Below are positions 51,791 through 59,870 of a DNA stretch of 64,000 bases, one piece after another. Numbering within the stretch: the first letter of the stretch is position 1; each line of letters opens with the position of its first letter. The stretch covers positions 62,001 through 126,000 of the forward strand of contig NZ_JANQJQ010000025.1 of assembly GCF_028281565.1 (NCBI RefSeq), given 5' to 3'. The stretch comes from Seonamhaeicola sp. (GTDB lineage: Bacteria > Bacteroidota > Bacteroidia > Flavobacteriales > Flavobacteriaceae). The position numbers and the translations under genes were made by a program. The notes beneath the pieces are model-generated. The model was not told the DNA's origin. It worked only from the letters and a program-made list of their open reading frames with translations, and ran no database searches.

Positions 51791-52351
51791 ATGGAAAGAA
51801 TTATATTTTACATTTTAGCCTTAACCATGATCGTATTTGCCATGGCGGCTGTGAGGAGCCGTAAGATGTTGAGGTCGGTTATTTTTTTATTATTTGTTCT
51901 GGCAGGCATTGCAGGCATTTTCTTTTTGATAGACTATAATTTTCTGGCGGCGGTACAACTTACGGTTTATGCCGGGGGCATCATTGTTTTAATAATATTT
52001 TCCGTGCTTTTGGTACACCATATTGAATTAGAACTGGAAGTAGCAAAACCCTTAAAGCAGGTCATTACAGGGATTGCCTGTTTATTGGGAATTGGCGTGG
52101 TTTTAAATACAATTTACACGCATGATTTTAAAGTTGTGGAAAATGATCTGACCACTAGCACAGCCGATATTGGATCAAAATTATTAAGTGTTGAAGCCGG
52201 AGGGTTTATTCTGCCCTTTGAAGTGATAAGTGTGGTACTGCTGGCTGCTATGATCGGGGCCATCATCATTGCCAAGGGCAAGAAATTAGAGAAAGGAAGC
52301 TCGGAGACAGAAGACAGAAGCCAAATTAATACCGGTTCAAATGAGATTTGA
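51791..52351 (+). CDS. nuoJ: Complex I subunit J, with a repeat-derived C-terminus
   Basis: 186 residues with five membrane helices. FLAAVQLTVYAGGIIVLIIFS is the pi-bulge-bearing third helix typical of NuoJ. The last 20 residues (LEKGSSETEDRSQINTGSNEI) are encoded by a GAAG-type degenerate repeat (52294-52322) and look unlike NuoJ. Proton pumping should not be affected since the tail is outside the membrane. It is separated from nuoK by 98 bases that contain another copy of the repeat. Confidence 0.93.
   Translation: MERIIFYILALTMIVFAMAAVRSRKMLRSVIFLLFVLAGIAGIFFLIDYNFLAAVQLTVYAGGIIVLIIFSVLLVHHIELELEVAKPLKQVITGIACLLGIGVVLNTIYTHDFKVVENDLTTSTADIGSKLLSVEAGGFILPFEVISVVLLAAMIGAIIIAKGKKLEKGSSETEDRSQINTGSNEI
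52294..52322. repeat. GAAGCTCGGAGACAGAAGAC-type repeat within the nuoJ 3' end
   Basis: A degenerate run of GGAAGY/AGACAGAAG units. The same style of units appear at 52401-52437 and 52768-52800 and, as complement, at 38420-38451. Here the run lies in the coding sequence and rewrites the last residues of NuoJ. Confidence 0.6.
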
Positions 52352-52400
52352 ATTTTAGTAAAAATATCAGGCAAGATGAGAAATAAAATAAAAATTAACC

Positions 52401-52437
52401 CTTCAACTTCGGTCTGCCGTCATCGGTCTACCGTCTT
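52401..52437. repeat. CTTCGGTCTGCCGTCATCGG-type repeat between nuoJ and nuoK
   Basis: Units CTTC, GGTCTGCCGTC and GGTCTACCGTC with a period of about 10-11 bases. It sits in the 98-base nuoJ-nuoK gap. Confidence 0.6.
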
Positions 52438-52449
52438 AAATTAAGTTTT

Positions 52450-52767
52450 ATGATAGAAGGGATTACCATATATGAAATACTAACCGTAACCACCATCCTG
52501 TTTTTTATTGGGGTTTATGGGTTTTTAACAAGAAAGAATTTGATATCCATGTTAATTTCTGTGGAGTTGATCTTAAATGCCTCCGTAGTGAATTTCGTGG
52601 TGATCAATAAATATTTATATCCGGATATGTTGCAGGGTGTATTTTTTTCAATTTTTATTATTGCCGTGGCGGCCGCGGAAACTGCTTTGGCGGTCTCCAT
52701 AATAATAAATCTGTACAGGCAAATTAGCTCTGTTGAAGTTAAAGACACTGAGGTCATGAAGCACTAG
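52450..52767 (+). CDS. nuoK: Complex I subunit K
   Basis: 105 residues with three membrane helices. The conserved glutamate-bearing segments are LISMLISVELILNASVVNFV and IFIIAVAAAETALAVSII. NuoK is one of the small pumping-chain subunits. Its stop is immediately followed by a GAAG-type repeat. Confidence 0.95.
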   Translation: MIEGITIYEILTVTTILFFIGVYGFLTRKNLISMLISVELILNASVVNFVVINKYLYPDMLQGVFFSIFIIAVAAAETALAVSIIINLYRQISSVEVKDTEVMKH

Positions 52768-52800
52768 AAAGTTAGAAGCCCGAAGTTGGAAGTTAGAAGT
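52768..52800. repeat. GAAGCCCGAAGTTGGAAGTT-type repeat between nuoK and nuoL
   Basis: AAAGTTAGAAGCCCGAAG then TTGGAAGTTAGAAGT, a degenerate tandem array with a period of about 7-8 bases. It begins directly after the nuoK stop. Confidence 0.65.
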
Positions 52801-52837
52801 ATAAAACAATTGATTAATAAGAAGACGATTAAATAAG

Positions 52838-52930
52838 ATGAGTTCAATAAACACAACAGCGTTTTTAAACTGGTCTTCTGTCGAAGGAAACGTCAAAGAC
52901 AGGCTGTTGTCACAAGTTGAAGTTGAATAG
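52838..52930 (+). CDS. Possible 30-residue peptide between nuoK and nuoL
   Basis: An ATG at 52838 begins a frame of 30 codons ending TAG at 52930, three bases before nuoL. The peptide begins MSSINTTAFLNWSSVEGN and has no membrane segment. A purine-rich GAAGACGATTAAATAAG precedes the ATG. It may be a real small gene, or the remnant of a sequence left by repeat expansion. I do not recognise it, and a short frame like this can occur by chance. Confidence 0.25.
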   Translation: MSSINTTAFLNWSSVEGNVKDRLLSQVEVE

Positions 52931-52933
52931 TCT

Positions 52934-54853
52934 ATGAATATAACATACATCATACTGATCCCGATCATTCCTTTTATAGTGTTCCTGCTATTAGGAATCT
53001 TTAACCAAAAAATTAAACCTGCTGTTTCTGGTTACGTTGGGGTTTTCGGATTGTTAGCTTCCGCCATGTTGTCTTTTTATGCAGCGTATCAATACTTTTT
53101 TGTAAATGGGAAAGTAGATGGCGTCTATCAGACCTTCACAGAAAAGACTGTCTGGATGCATTTTACGGACACCCTTCATATAGACATGGGTATACTGGTG
53201 GACCCTATTTCAGTCATGATGCTCGTAGTGGTTTCCGTAGTATCATTAATGGTGCATATTTATAGCAGGGGCTATATGAAAGGGGATGAAGGCTATACGA
53301 AGTTCTTTGCGTTTCTGGGGCTGTTTACCTTTTCTATGTACGGTTTGGTTTTAGCCACTAATTTATTCCAGATCTATATTTTCTGGGAATTGGTTGGGGT
53401 GTCGTCTTATTTACTGATCGGTTATTATTATACTAAAACATCCGCTATTGCCGCCGCAAAAAAAGCATTTATCGTGACGCGTTTTGCGGACTTCGGATTC
53501 TTAATAGGTATCATGATCATAGGGTTCTATACAGGAACATTCGACTTTGAAACCCTAAATAATCCTGAAGGTAGCGCCATATTGAACTGGGCAGCAACCT
53601 CGTTTATGGGCTTATCAGTCATTACCTGGGCATTGCTATTCATTTTTATCGGAGGTGCCGGAAAATCAGCCATGTTCCCATTACATATTTGGTTGCCTGA
53701 TGCTATGGAAGGACCAACACCGGTTTCAGCTTTAATTCACGCAGCAACTATGGTGGTAGCAGGCGTCTTTTTAGTAGCCCGATTATTTCCTATGTTTTAC
53801 TTTGTAGAGGATGGGTTTGCCTTGAATATTGTAGCCTACGTTGGAGCATTTTCAGCATTATTTGCGGCTGTTATAGCCATAACGCAAACCGATATAAAGC
53901 GGGTTTTAGCCTTTTCAACCATGTCCCAATTGGGATATATGATGCTGGGGCTTGGTGTTTCAGGATATGAAGGCCATGAAGGTGTTGGTTATATGGCCTC
54001 CATGTTCCATTTGTTTACACATGCCATGTTTAAGGCTTTGCTGTTTTTAGGAGCAGGCTCGGTTATTCATGCTGTACATAGTAACTATTTAAAAGATATG
54101 GGTAGTTTAAGAAAGTATATGCCCATAACTAATATCACCTTTTTAATTGCAGCTTTAGCCATTGCAGGGGTGCCCCCTTTAGCCGGGTTCTGGAGTAAGG
54201 ATGAGATCTTAGTGGCTGCTTTTGAGCATAATAAACTAATCTATTACGTTGGTGTTTTTGTAGCCGGTTTGACCGCCTTCTACATGTTTAGGCTTTACTT
54301 TGGCATTTTCTGGGGGAAAGACAGAACCTATGACCACAAACCTAAAGAATCGCCATTATCCATGACCTTTCCATTACTGGTTTTAGCAGTGTTGAGTGTG
54401 GTAGGCGGCTTGATCCCGTTTAGTGAATTTGTGACAGCAGATAAAGTTGGCTTTGAAGCACATTTAAATTATCCTTTAGCAGCTATTGCCACCACCGTTG
54501 GAATTATTGGTATTGGGTTGGCATGGATATTCTATAAAAAAGAAAATAATTTATCAGATAGGTACGCCAAAGCTTTTGGACCGCTATACAAATGGGCAAG
54601 TGATAAATTTTACTTCGATGAGATCTATATGTTTATCACTAAAAAGATCCTGTTTAAAAGGGTATCTGCACCTATAGCAAAGTTCGATAGAAAAGTAGTT
54701 GATGGCACTATGAATGGTATTGGAAACAAGACCGTTTTGATATCCCAAAAGATAAAAGGCGTGCAGTCCGGTAAAGTACAGGACTATGCTTTTGTATTTG
54801 TTGCGGGTGTAGTTGTTATAGCCCTGGTGTTTATTTATTTATGGTCAAACTAA
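52934..54853 (+). CDS. nuoL: Complex I subunit L (antiporter-like proton pump)
   Basis: 639 residues with about 16 helices including the long lateral helix at the C-terminus. FLIGYYYTKTSAIAAAKKAFI, FIGGAGKSAMFPLHIWLPDAME(G) and the lysine/histidine set of the Mrp-antiporter core are visible, as in TQTDIKRVLAFSTMSQLGYM. This is the terminal pump of the membrane arm. Confidence 0.96.
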   Translation: MNITYIILIPIIPFIVFLLLGIFNQKIKPAVSGYVGVFGLLASAMLSFYAAYQYFFVNGKVDGVYQTFTEKTVWMHFTDTLHIDMGILVDPISVMMLVVVSVVSLMVHIYSRGYMKGDEGYTKFFAFLGLFTFSMYGLVLATNLFQIYIFWELVGVSSYLLIGYYYTKTSAIAAAKKAFIVTRFADFGFLIGIMIIGFYTGTFDFETLNNPEGSAILNWAATSFMGLSVITWALLFIFIGGAGKSAMFPLHIWLPDAMEGPTPVSALIHAATMVVAGVFLVARLFPMFYFVEDGFALNIVAYVGAFSALFAAVIAITQTDIKRVLAFSTMSQLGYMMLGLGVSGYEGHEGVGYMASMFHLFTHAMFKALLFLGAGSVIHAVHSNYLKDMGSLRKYMPITNITFLIAALAIAGVPPLAGFWSKDEILVAAFEHNKLIYYVGVFVAGLTAFYMFRLYFGIFWGKDRTYDHKPKESPLSMTFPLLVLAVLSVVGGLIPFSEFVTADKVGFEAHLNYPLAAIATTVGIIGIGLAWIFYKKENNLSDRYAKAFGPLYKWASDKFYFDEIYMFITKKILFKRVSAPIAKFDRKVVDGTMNGIGNKTVLISQKIKGVQSGKVQDYAFVFVAGVVVIALVFIYLWSN

Positions 54854-54859
54854 AGTAAT

Positions 54860-56347
54860 ATGGATATTTTATCACTCTTCATAATCGTTCCAGTAGTTAC
54901 CATTCTGTTTTTGGTCTTCGCAAAAAGTCTGAAACAGGCTAGAATGGTTGCCATGGTTGGGAGTTTGGTTCAACTGGGGATGGCCATAAATCTGGTGTTC
55001 GCCTACCTGAAAGAGCGTACGGTTAATGATAGTATTATGGTTTTTACCAAAGATGTGGTTTGGTTTGAACCCTTTAATATTCATTATAATATTGGGGTAG
55101 ATGGTATTTCAGTGGCCTTATTACTTTTAACAGCTATCGTAGTACTGGCAGGTGTTTTTATCTCCTGGAAAATGTACGATCTGCCTAAGGAATTCTTTAT
55201 ATCGCTTATTGTATTATCCATTGGAGTATATGGTTTTTTCATTTCCATAGACCTGTTCACCATGTTTGTGTTCTTTGAAATTGCCGTTATTCCCATGTAT
55301 CTTTTAATTGGGATTTGGGGTTCCGGACCCAGGGAATATTCCGCTATGAAATTAACCCTGATGCTTATGGGAGCCTCGGCGATTCTATTGGTGGGTATTT
55401 TAGGGATTTATTTTAACTCTGATGTGGATGGTGGCGCACTAACCTTTAACATCCTGGAAATAGCACAAGTCAATATTCCTGTTGAAGTACAAAAATTATT
55501 TTTCCCATTGACTTTCATCGGTTTTGCAGTCATAGGAGCCTTATTCCCGTTTCATACCTGGTCGCCTGATGGTCATGCGTCTGCCCCCACGGCTGTATCC
55601 ATGTTACATGCCGGTGTGTTAATGAAGTTGGGAGGTTACGGGGTATTTAGAGTAGCTATGTATTTATTGCCGGAGGGTGCTGTGGACTGGTCGTGGATTT
55701 TTATCATTCTTTCCGTGGTAGGAGTGATTTACGGGGCCTTTAGCGCGATTAAACAAACCGACTTAAAATATATCAACGCCTACTCCTCAGTGAGCCATTT
55801 GGGGCTGGTCTTATTTGCCTTGCTAATGCTGAATAAAACTGCCTGGAACGGTGCCATATTACAGTCCTTGTCACATGGGTTTATGACGGCCTTATTCTTT
55901 GCGCTGATTGGGATGATCTACGAGAGAACGCATACACGGGATATTACCAGGTTAGGAGGTTTATTAAAAGTGATTCCCTTTATTTCCGTAATATATGTTA
56001 TAGCTGGTTTAGCATCCTTAGGCTTGCCCGGATTTAGTGGGTTTGTGGCCGAGATGAACATTTTTGTCGGAGCCTTTCAGCAGGAAGATATGTTTATGAG
56101 GGTGGCGACTGTTTTATCGATTTCAGTTATAGTTATAACAGCGGTTTACATATTGAGAGTGGTGGGTATTATGTTGATGGGGCCCGTTAAAAATGAGTCG
56201 TATTTGAAATTGGAGAAAGTAACATGGTATGAAAAATTCGGCATTCTATTGTTATTAATTCCAATAGTGGGTATTGGGGTAGCACCACTTTGGCTAAGTG
56301 ATATGATATTGGAAAGTTTAGATCCGTTTATAAAAGGATTATTATAA
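54860..56347 (+). CDS. nuoM: Complex I subunit M (antiporter-like proton pump)
   Basis: 495 residues, about 14 helices. GVDGISVALLLLTAIVVLAG contains the usual start of the pump core, with GALFPFHTWSPDGHASAPTA and KQTDLKYINAYSSVSHLGLV as the lysine-bearing broken helices. LPGFSGFVAEMNIF follows. It starts six bases after nuoL. Confidence 0.96.
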   Translation: MDILSLFIIVPVVTILFLVFAKSLKQARMVAMVGSLVQLGMAINLVFAYLKERTVNDSIMVFTKDVVWFEPFNIHYNIGVDGISVALLLLTAIVVLAGVFISWKMYDLPKEFFISLIVLSIGVYGFFISIDLFTMFVFFEIAVIPMYLLIGIWGSGPREYSAMKLTLMLMGASAILLVGILGIYFNSDVDGGALTFNILEIAQVNIPVEVQKLFFPLTFIGFAVIGALFPFHTWSPDGHASAPTAVSMLHAGVLMKLGGYGVFRVAMYLLPEGAVDWSWIFIILSVVGVIYGAFSAIKQTDLKYINAYSSVSHLGLVLFALLMLNKTAWNGAILQSLSHGFMTALFFALIGMIYERTHTRDITRLGGLLKVIPFISVIYVIAGLASLGLPGFSGFVAEMNIFVGAFQQEDMFMRVATVLSISVIVITAVYILRVVGIMLMGPVKNESYLKLEKVTWYEKFGILLLLIPIVGIGVAPLWLSDMILESLDPFIKGLL

Positions 56348-56365
56348 AAGTTAAAGAACCAAATA

Positions 56366-57793
56366 ATGGATTTTAGTAGTTTTTTATTAATGAGGCACGA
56401 AATAATACTATTGGCAGTCATCTTATTGTTGGTGGTGGCCGAAGTGTCCATATCCAGTAATAAAAAGAGTAGTGTGGTTCATTTAGCGATCTTTTTGTTT
56501 GGGATACATACCATTGCAGGGTTCTTTAAACCGGATTACGGAAGTCTTTTCGGGGGCATGTTCCATACAAATGCACTGATACATTTTTTTAAGAATGTGT
56601 TGAATATCGGTGTATTGATTTTGCTTTTACAATCGGCCGATTGGATAGAGGAAAAGATCATCCAGCAACAAAGAGGGACGGAATTTTTCATGCTTCTTTT
56701 TTCATCCTTGCTTGGGATGTATTTTATGATCTCTGCGGGCGATTTTCTTATGTTCTATTTAGGATTGGAATTGTCTATGCTTCCGGTAGCGGCCCTGGCA
56801 GCTTATGAAACTACAAAACGTATATCCAGCGAATCCGGTATTAAGCTCATTCTTTCTGCTGCACTGGCATCTGGTGTAACCCTGTTTGGAGTGTCTATGC
56901 TTTATGCTACATCCGGCTCTATTTATTTTGCCGATATTGTCGAAGCCATTTCTTCAGATAATTTGACCATTTTAGGCTTCGTGTTGTTTTTTGCCGGTTT
57001 AGGATTTAAAATTTCATTAGTACCGTTTCATTTGTGGACGGCTGACGTGTATGAAGGCGCTCCAATAAGTATTGCTTCATATTTATCGGTAATATCTAAA
57101 GGGGCTGCGGTTTTTATTTTAATGATCTTACTCTTTACCGTCTTAAAACCATTAATGTTTATATGGGAAAACATGGTTTATATACTGGCTGTTATAACCA
57201 TGTTTATTGGAAATCTGTTTGCCCTTAGGCAGCAGAACATGAAACGCTTTTTGGCTTTTTCGTCCATTGCCCAGGCAGGATTTATTTTGCTGGGACTTAT
57301 ACCGGGGAATGCCTTGGGAACAGCAACGGTCGTTTACTTTGTATTGATCTATGTGTTTTCAAACCTGGCAGCTTTTGGTGTGGTGCAGGCCATTTCATTA
57401 CACACCGGAAAAGAGCAGATGAAGGACTATGAAGGGCTGTACAGGACCAACCCTAATTTAAGCTTGGTTATGATGTTGGCATTATTTTCGCTTGCCGGAA
57501 TACCTCCTGTAGCCGGTTTTTTTGGGAAGTTCTTTTTATTTACGGCAGCCGCCAGTAAAGGGTATTATTTGCTGGTATTTTTAGCAGTTGTTAATGTGAC
57601 TATCTCCCTGTATTATTATTTGTTGGTGGTCAGAGCTATGTTTTTAAGACAAAGTGAGACGGCTATTCCGTATTTTAAAAGTAAAATATATATGAAATTA
57701 GGTTTGCTGATTACCGCTTTGGGGATCTTAGTGCTTGGGTTGTATAGTCCGCTATACGATTTTATTCATGAGTTAAGTAACAGTATTTTTTAG
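56366..57793 (+). CDS. nuoN: Complex I subunit N (antiporter-like proton pump)
   Basis: 475 residues, about 14 helices. Diagnostic segments are GFKISLVPFHLWTADVYEGA, RQQNMKRFLAFSSIAQAGFI and SLAGIPPVAGFFGKFFLFTAA. It completes the membrane arm. A small unknown gene starts six bases after its stop. Confidence 0.95.
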   Translation: MDFSSFLLMRHEIILLAVILLLVVAEVSISSNKKSSVVHLAIFLFGIHTIAGFFKPDYGSLFGGMFHTNALIHFFKNVLNIGVLILLLQSADWIEEKIIQQQRGTEFFMLLFSSLLGMYFMISAGDFLMFYLGLELSMLPVAALAAYETTKRISSESGIKLILSAALASGVTLFGVSMLYATSGSIYFADIVEAISSDNLTILGFVLFFAGLGFKISLVPFHLWTADVYEGAPISIASYLSVISKGAAVFILMILLFTVLKPLMFIWENMVYILAVITMFIGNLFALRQQNMKRFLAFSSIAQAGFILLGLIPGNALGTATVVYFVLIYVFSNLAAFGVVQAISLHTGKEQMKDYEGLYRTNPNLSLVMMLALFSLAGIPPVAGFFGKFFLFTAAASKGYYLLVFLAVVNVTISLYYYLLVVRAMFLRQSETAIPYFKSKIYMKLGLLITALGILVLGLYSPLYDFIHELSNSIF

Positions 57794-57799
57794 AAGATT

Positions 57800-58144
57800 A
57801 TGGCGTTAACAGGAAAACATATGTTTGGAAGTATTGAGGAAACAAGGGTGACCTTTGTTGAAAAAGGGATCAGTGCAGATAGAAAAGACTTTTTAAAGCA
57901 ACTTTTAGAATATAATGGCTTTGAAGTCCTTGTTCAGGAAGATAAAAAGAAAACTGAAGAGGATCCGCAACTATACACCATTGGGGTCACCGATATGGTA
58001 TTTAATCCAACCATCTGGATTTTTCAACGCAAATTAGAAACCTTTGATGGTCAAAAGGTTACCCAGGGGTATTGGAATCAGGAAACGGAAGATACCAAAC
58101 CGCAATACTGGAATAACGGCAGCAATTTTGATAATCAAGATTAA
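57800..58144 (+). CDS. Unknown small protein at the end of the nuo operon
   Basis: 114 residues, soluble and acidic, no signal peptide, no cysteine and no membrane segment. Opening MALTGKHMFGSIEETRVTF is followed by FEVLVQEDKKKTEEDPQLYT and IGVTDMVFNPTIWIFQRKL; the C-terminus is rich in Trp, Asn and Gln. The gene lies six bases after nuoN with no terminator between, so it is on the same transcript. I recognise no family. Its position makes it a candidate accessory subunit or assembly factor of this ferredoxin-type complex I, which is inference from context only. Confidence 0.75.
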   Translation: MALTGKHMFGSIEETRVTFVEKGISADRKDFLKQLLEYNGFEVLVQEDKKKTEEDPQLYTIGVTDMVFNPTIWIFQRKLETFDGQKVTQGYWNQETEDTKPQYWNNGSNFDNQD

Positions 58145-58348
58145 ATAGGTGCTGTAGGCCTTATTCCATATTTTTTTCACTCATTTTTTTAGTTGTAAAT
58201 AACAGAATTATAATGGCTTATGATGTGTCATAAATTAATCCTATTAAATCGATAGAGATAATCGATTTAAAAAACTTAGGTTTTGGTAAAATTAAATTTA
58301 TTTTTGACTGCTAAATTTAATAAAACACTAAAAAACATTAGCATTGTC

Positions 58349-58678
58349 ATGGTTGACGTAACGATAAAAATAACGGATAGAGAAGGTATAAAACACGAAA
58401 TTCTGGCCCCTACGGATATGGCCATGAATTTAATGGAAGTAGTGCGTTCGTATGAACTGGCTCCCGAGGGGACTATTGGTGTTTGTGGTGGTATGGCCAT
58501 GTGTGCATCCTGCCAGTGCTACGTGAATAGCAATGTTGAGTTACCTCCTATGACCGATGATGAAGAAGCTATGTTATCGGAAGCCTTTGATGTTAAGGAA
58601 AACTCACGTTTAGGATGTCAAATCCAGGTGACTCCTGAAATGGAAGGTCTTGAGGTTGAGTTGGCTCCTGAAAGCTAA
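58349..58678 (+). CDS. [2Fe-2S] ferredoxin, adrenodoxin type
   Basis: 109 residues. The cluster ligands follow the vertebrate/ISC pattern: CGGMAMCASCQC supplies three cysteines (C-x5-C-x2-C) and SRLGCQIQ the fourth. A beta-grasp fold is expected from VTIKITDREGIKHE. Such ferredoxins serve Fe-S cluster assembly or cytochrome P450s, and might also be a carrier here. The frame opens at 58283, but the ATG at 58349 gives the proper start MVDVTIKITDREG. It lies some 200 bases after the unknown nuo-linked gene, so its transcription may be separate. Confidence 0.92.
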   Translation: MVDVTIKITDREGIKHEILAPTDMAMNLMEVVRSYELAPEGTIGVCGGMAMCASCQCYVNSNVELPPMTDDEEAMLSEAFDVKENSRLGCQIQVTPEMEGLEVELAPES

Positions 58679-58702
58679 AAATAAAATTTAACAAATTAAA
58701 TG

Positions 58703-58803
58703 CTCCTCCTTTTTAAGGAGGAGTGAATTCTGGTTCCAGTCAGAATTCGAGGTGGTTTCAACCCTTCCGTCGCTATGCGACACCTTCCCTTGAAAAGAGA
58801 AGG
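58703..58803. repeat. Compound palindromic repeat after the [2Fe-2S] ferredoxin gene
   Basis: Three hairpins stand in a row: CTCCTCCTT / AAGGAGGAG (58703-58723), GAATTCTG / CAGAATTC (58725-58748), then a 60-base unit (58744-58803) with stem GTCGC / GCGAC and stem CCTTCCCTT / AAGAGAAGG. The 60-base unit recurs at 59871-59930 with about 85% identity. An open frame runs across it, but I read it as non-coding. Confidence 0.8.
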
Positions 58804-58866
58804 TACTTGTTCCATTTTTTATTAGTCCAAGGTTTAGCTTTATTTTTATTTATTCTAAATAAAAGT

Positions 58867-58874
58867 TATATTTG
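58867..58874 (+). promoter_or_regulatory. Putative -7 box (TATATTTG) for the 100-residue protein gene
   Basis: TATATTTG is a perfect TAnnTTTG and ends four bases before the GTG at 58879, so the mRNA may be leaderless. It also argues against a start further upstream. Confidence 0.45.
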
Positions 58875-58878
58875 CTCC

Positions 58879-59181
58879 GTGAATTTCGAAAGCGACATAG
58901 AAAATAGCTACCGGATCAAACAATCTACGTTTTGTAAATATGTTTTGATAACGCCTAATAAAGAGGTGGAATTGAATTTTCCTCAAATGTTGGAGCTAAG
59001 ACGTAAGATCAACGGATTAACCACTTTCCAAGCCCTCAACGACATTATAAATAATGAAAATTTTGTTTTGCTCTTTGTAGCTGACAGACAACATTTAATT
59101 TATTTGGACATTCCTCAATTATTGAAGCTGAAAAAAGAAATTGAATTGTTCTTTCTTGACTTTAACCCGGTTTTGGTCTAA
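58879..59181 (+). CDS. Uncharacterised 100-residue protein
   Basis: About 100 residues from GTG at 58879: MNFESDIENSYRIKQSTFCK, then LITPNKEVELNFPQMLELRR and FVLLFVADRQHLIYLDIPQ, with a helical C-terminus. It looks soluble and alpha/beta; I do not recognise a family with confidence. The frame runs open back to 58723, but that part crosses a palindromic repeat and the -7 box at 58867-58874, so I take GTG 58879 as start. The ferritin gene follows after 90 bases. Confidence 0.65.
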   Translation: MNFESDIENSYRIKQSTFCKYVLITPNKEVELNFPQMLELRRKINGLTTFQALNDIINNENFVLLFVADRQHLIYLDIPQLLKLKKEIELFFLDFNPVLV

Positions 59182-59246
59182 ACGTTATATTTATTTAGAC
59201 TTTTTTTAAATTTTCTTTGGGTTCGATTACCCTTTTCTTTTTATCG

Positions 59247-59254
59247 TAACTTTG
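59247..59254 (+). promoter_or_regulatory. Putative -7 box (TAACTTTG) for ferritin
   Basis: TAACTTTG matches TAnnTTTG, 17 bases before the ferritin ATG at 59272. Confidence 0.45.
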
Positions 59255-59271
59255 GTAAAAACAAGAAAGTT

Positions 59272-59781
59272 ATGAATACTACCGCAATAAGAAAACAAAT
59301 GTCTATTCATCCGGAAGTGATGGATTTACTGAATAATCAAATTGCCATGGAAATGAAAGCGTCTGCTTCTTATTTGGCCATGGCATCCTGGTGCGACCAA
59401 CGTGAATTACTGAATAGTAAAGCTTTTTTCTATAAACAGGCTGAAGAAGAAAGGGAGCATGCCATGAAAATATTTACATTTATTAACGATAACGGCGGGG
59501 GAGCTGTATCGCCTGATGTTATTGACGTTAATAATGATTTTGAAAGCTTAAGATCAGTTTATGAAACCGGACTTGAGCAGGAGATTGCGGTTACCGAATC
59601 CATCTTTAAGATATTTAAAGCTTCAAGAAAGGAAAGTGATTATATCACAGAAGTTTTTTTGCAGTGGTTCATCACTGAGCAATCTGAGGAAGAAGATACT
59701 TTTAGAAGTATACTTGATCTCTTTGATTTAATGGAGGGAATGCCGCTTAAGATGATTGACGAAAGACTTCCGAAGGAATAA
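59272..59781 (+). CDS. ftnA: Ferritin, iron storage
   Basis: 169 residues of the non-heme ferritin family. Ferroxidase-centre ligands are visible: an N-terminal helix with LNNQIAMEMKASASYLAMASW (quoted as LNNQIAMEMKASASYLAM), EEEREHAMKIF supplying Glu and His, and EQEIAVTESIFK and FLQWFITEQSEEE supplying later glutamates. Ferritin assembles as a 24-mer, oxidising Fe(II) and storing the mineral. It stands next to a Fe-S/redox cluster, which makes sense for iron supply. A strong terminator follows. Confidence 0.95.
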   Translation: MNTTAIRKQMSIHPEVMDLLNNQIAMEMKASASYLAMASWCDQRELLNSKAFFYKQAEEEREHAMKIFTFINDNGGGAVSPDVIDVNNDFESLRSVYETGLEQEIAVTESIFKIFKASRKESDYITEVFLQWFITEQSEEEDTFRSILDLFDLMEGMPLKMIDERLPKE

Positions 59782-59812
59782 CTTCTGATTCCGTAAGGGC
59801 ATAAAATTTTAT

Positions 59813-59856
59813 AAATCCACCTATTGAGATTAGACCATCTCAATAGGTGGATTTTT
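59813..59856 (+). terminator. Terminator after ferritin
   Basis: A perfect 18-base stem, AAATCCACCTATTGAGAT and its reverse complement, with a six-base loop, followed by a short T-run. Confidence 0.9.
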
Positions 59857-59870
59857 GTTTTGAAAATCAA

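Noticed and set aside
58723-58878. N-terminal extension of the 100-residue protein
   Set aside because: This stretch is a palindromic repeat, and a -7 box lies at its end; the residues look like translated repeat.
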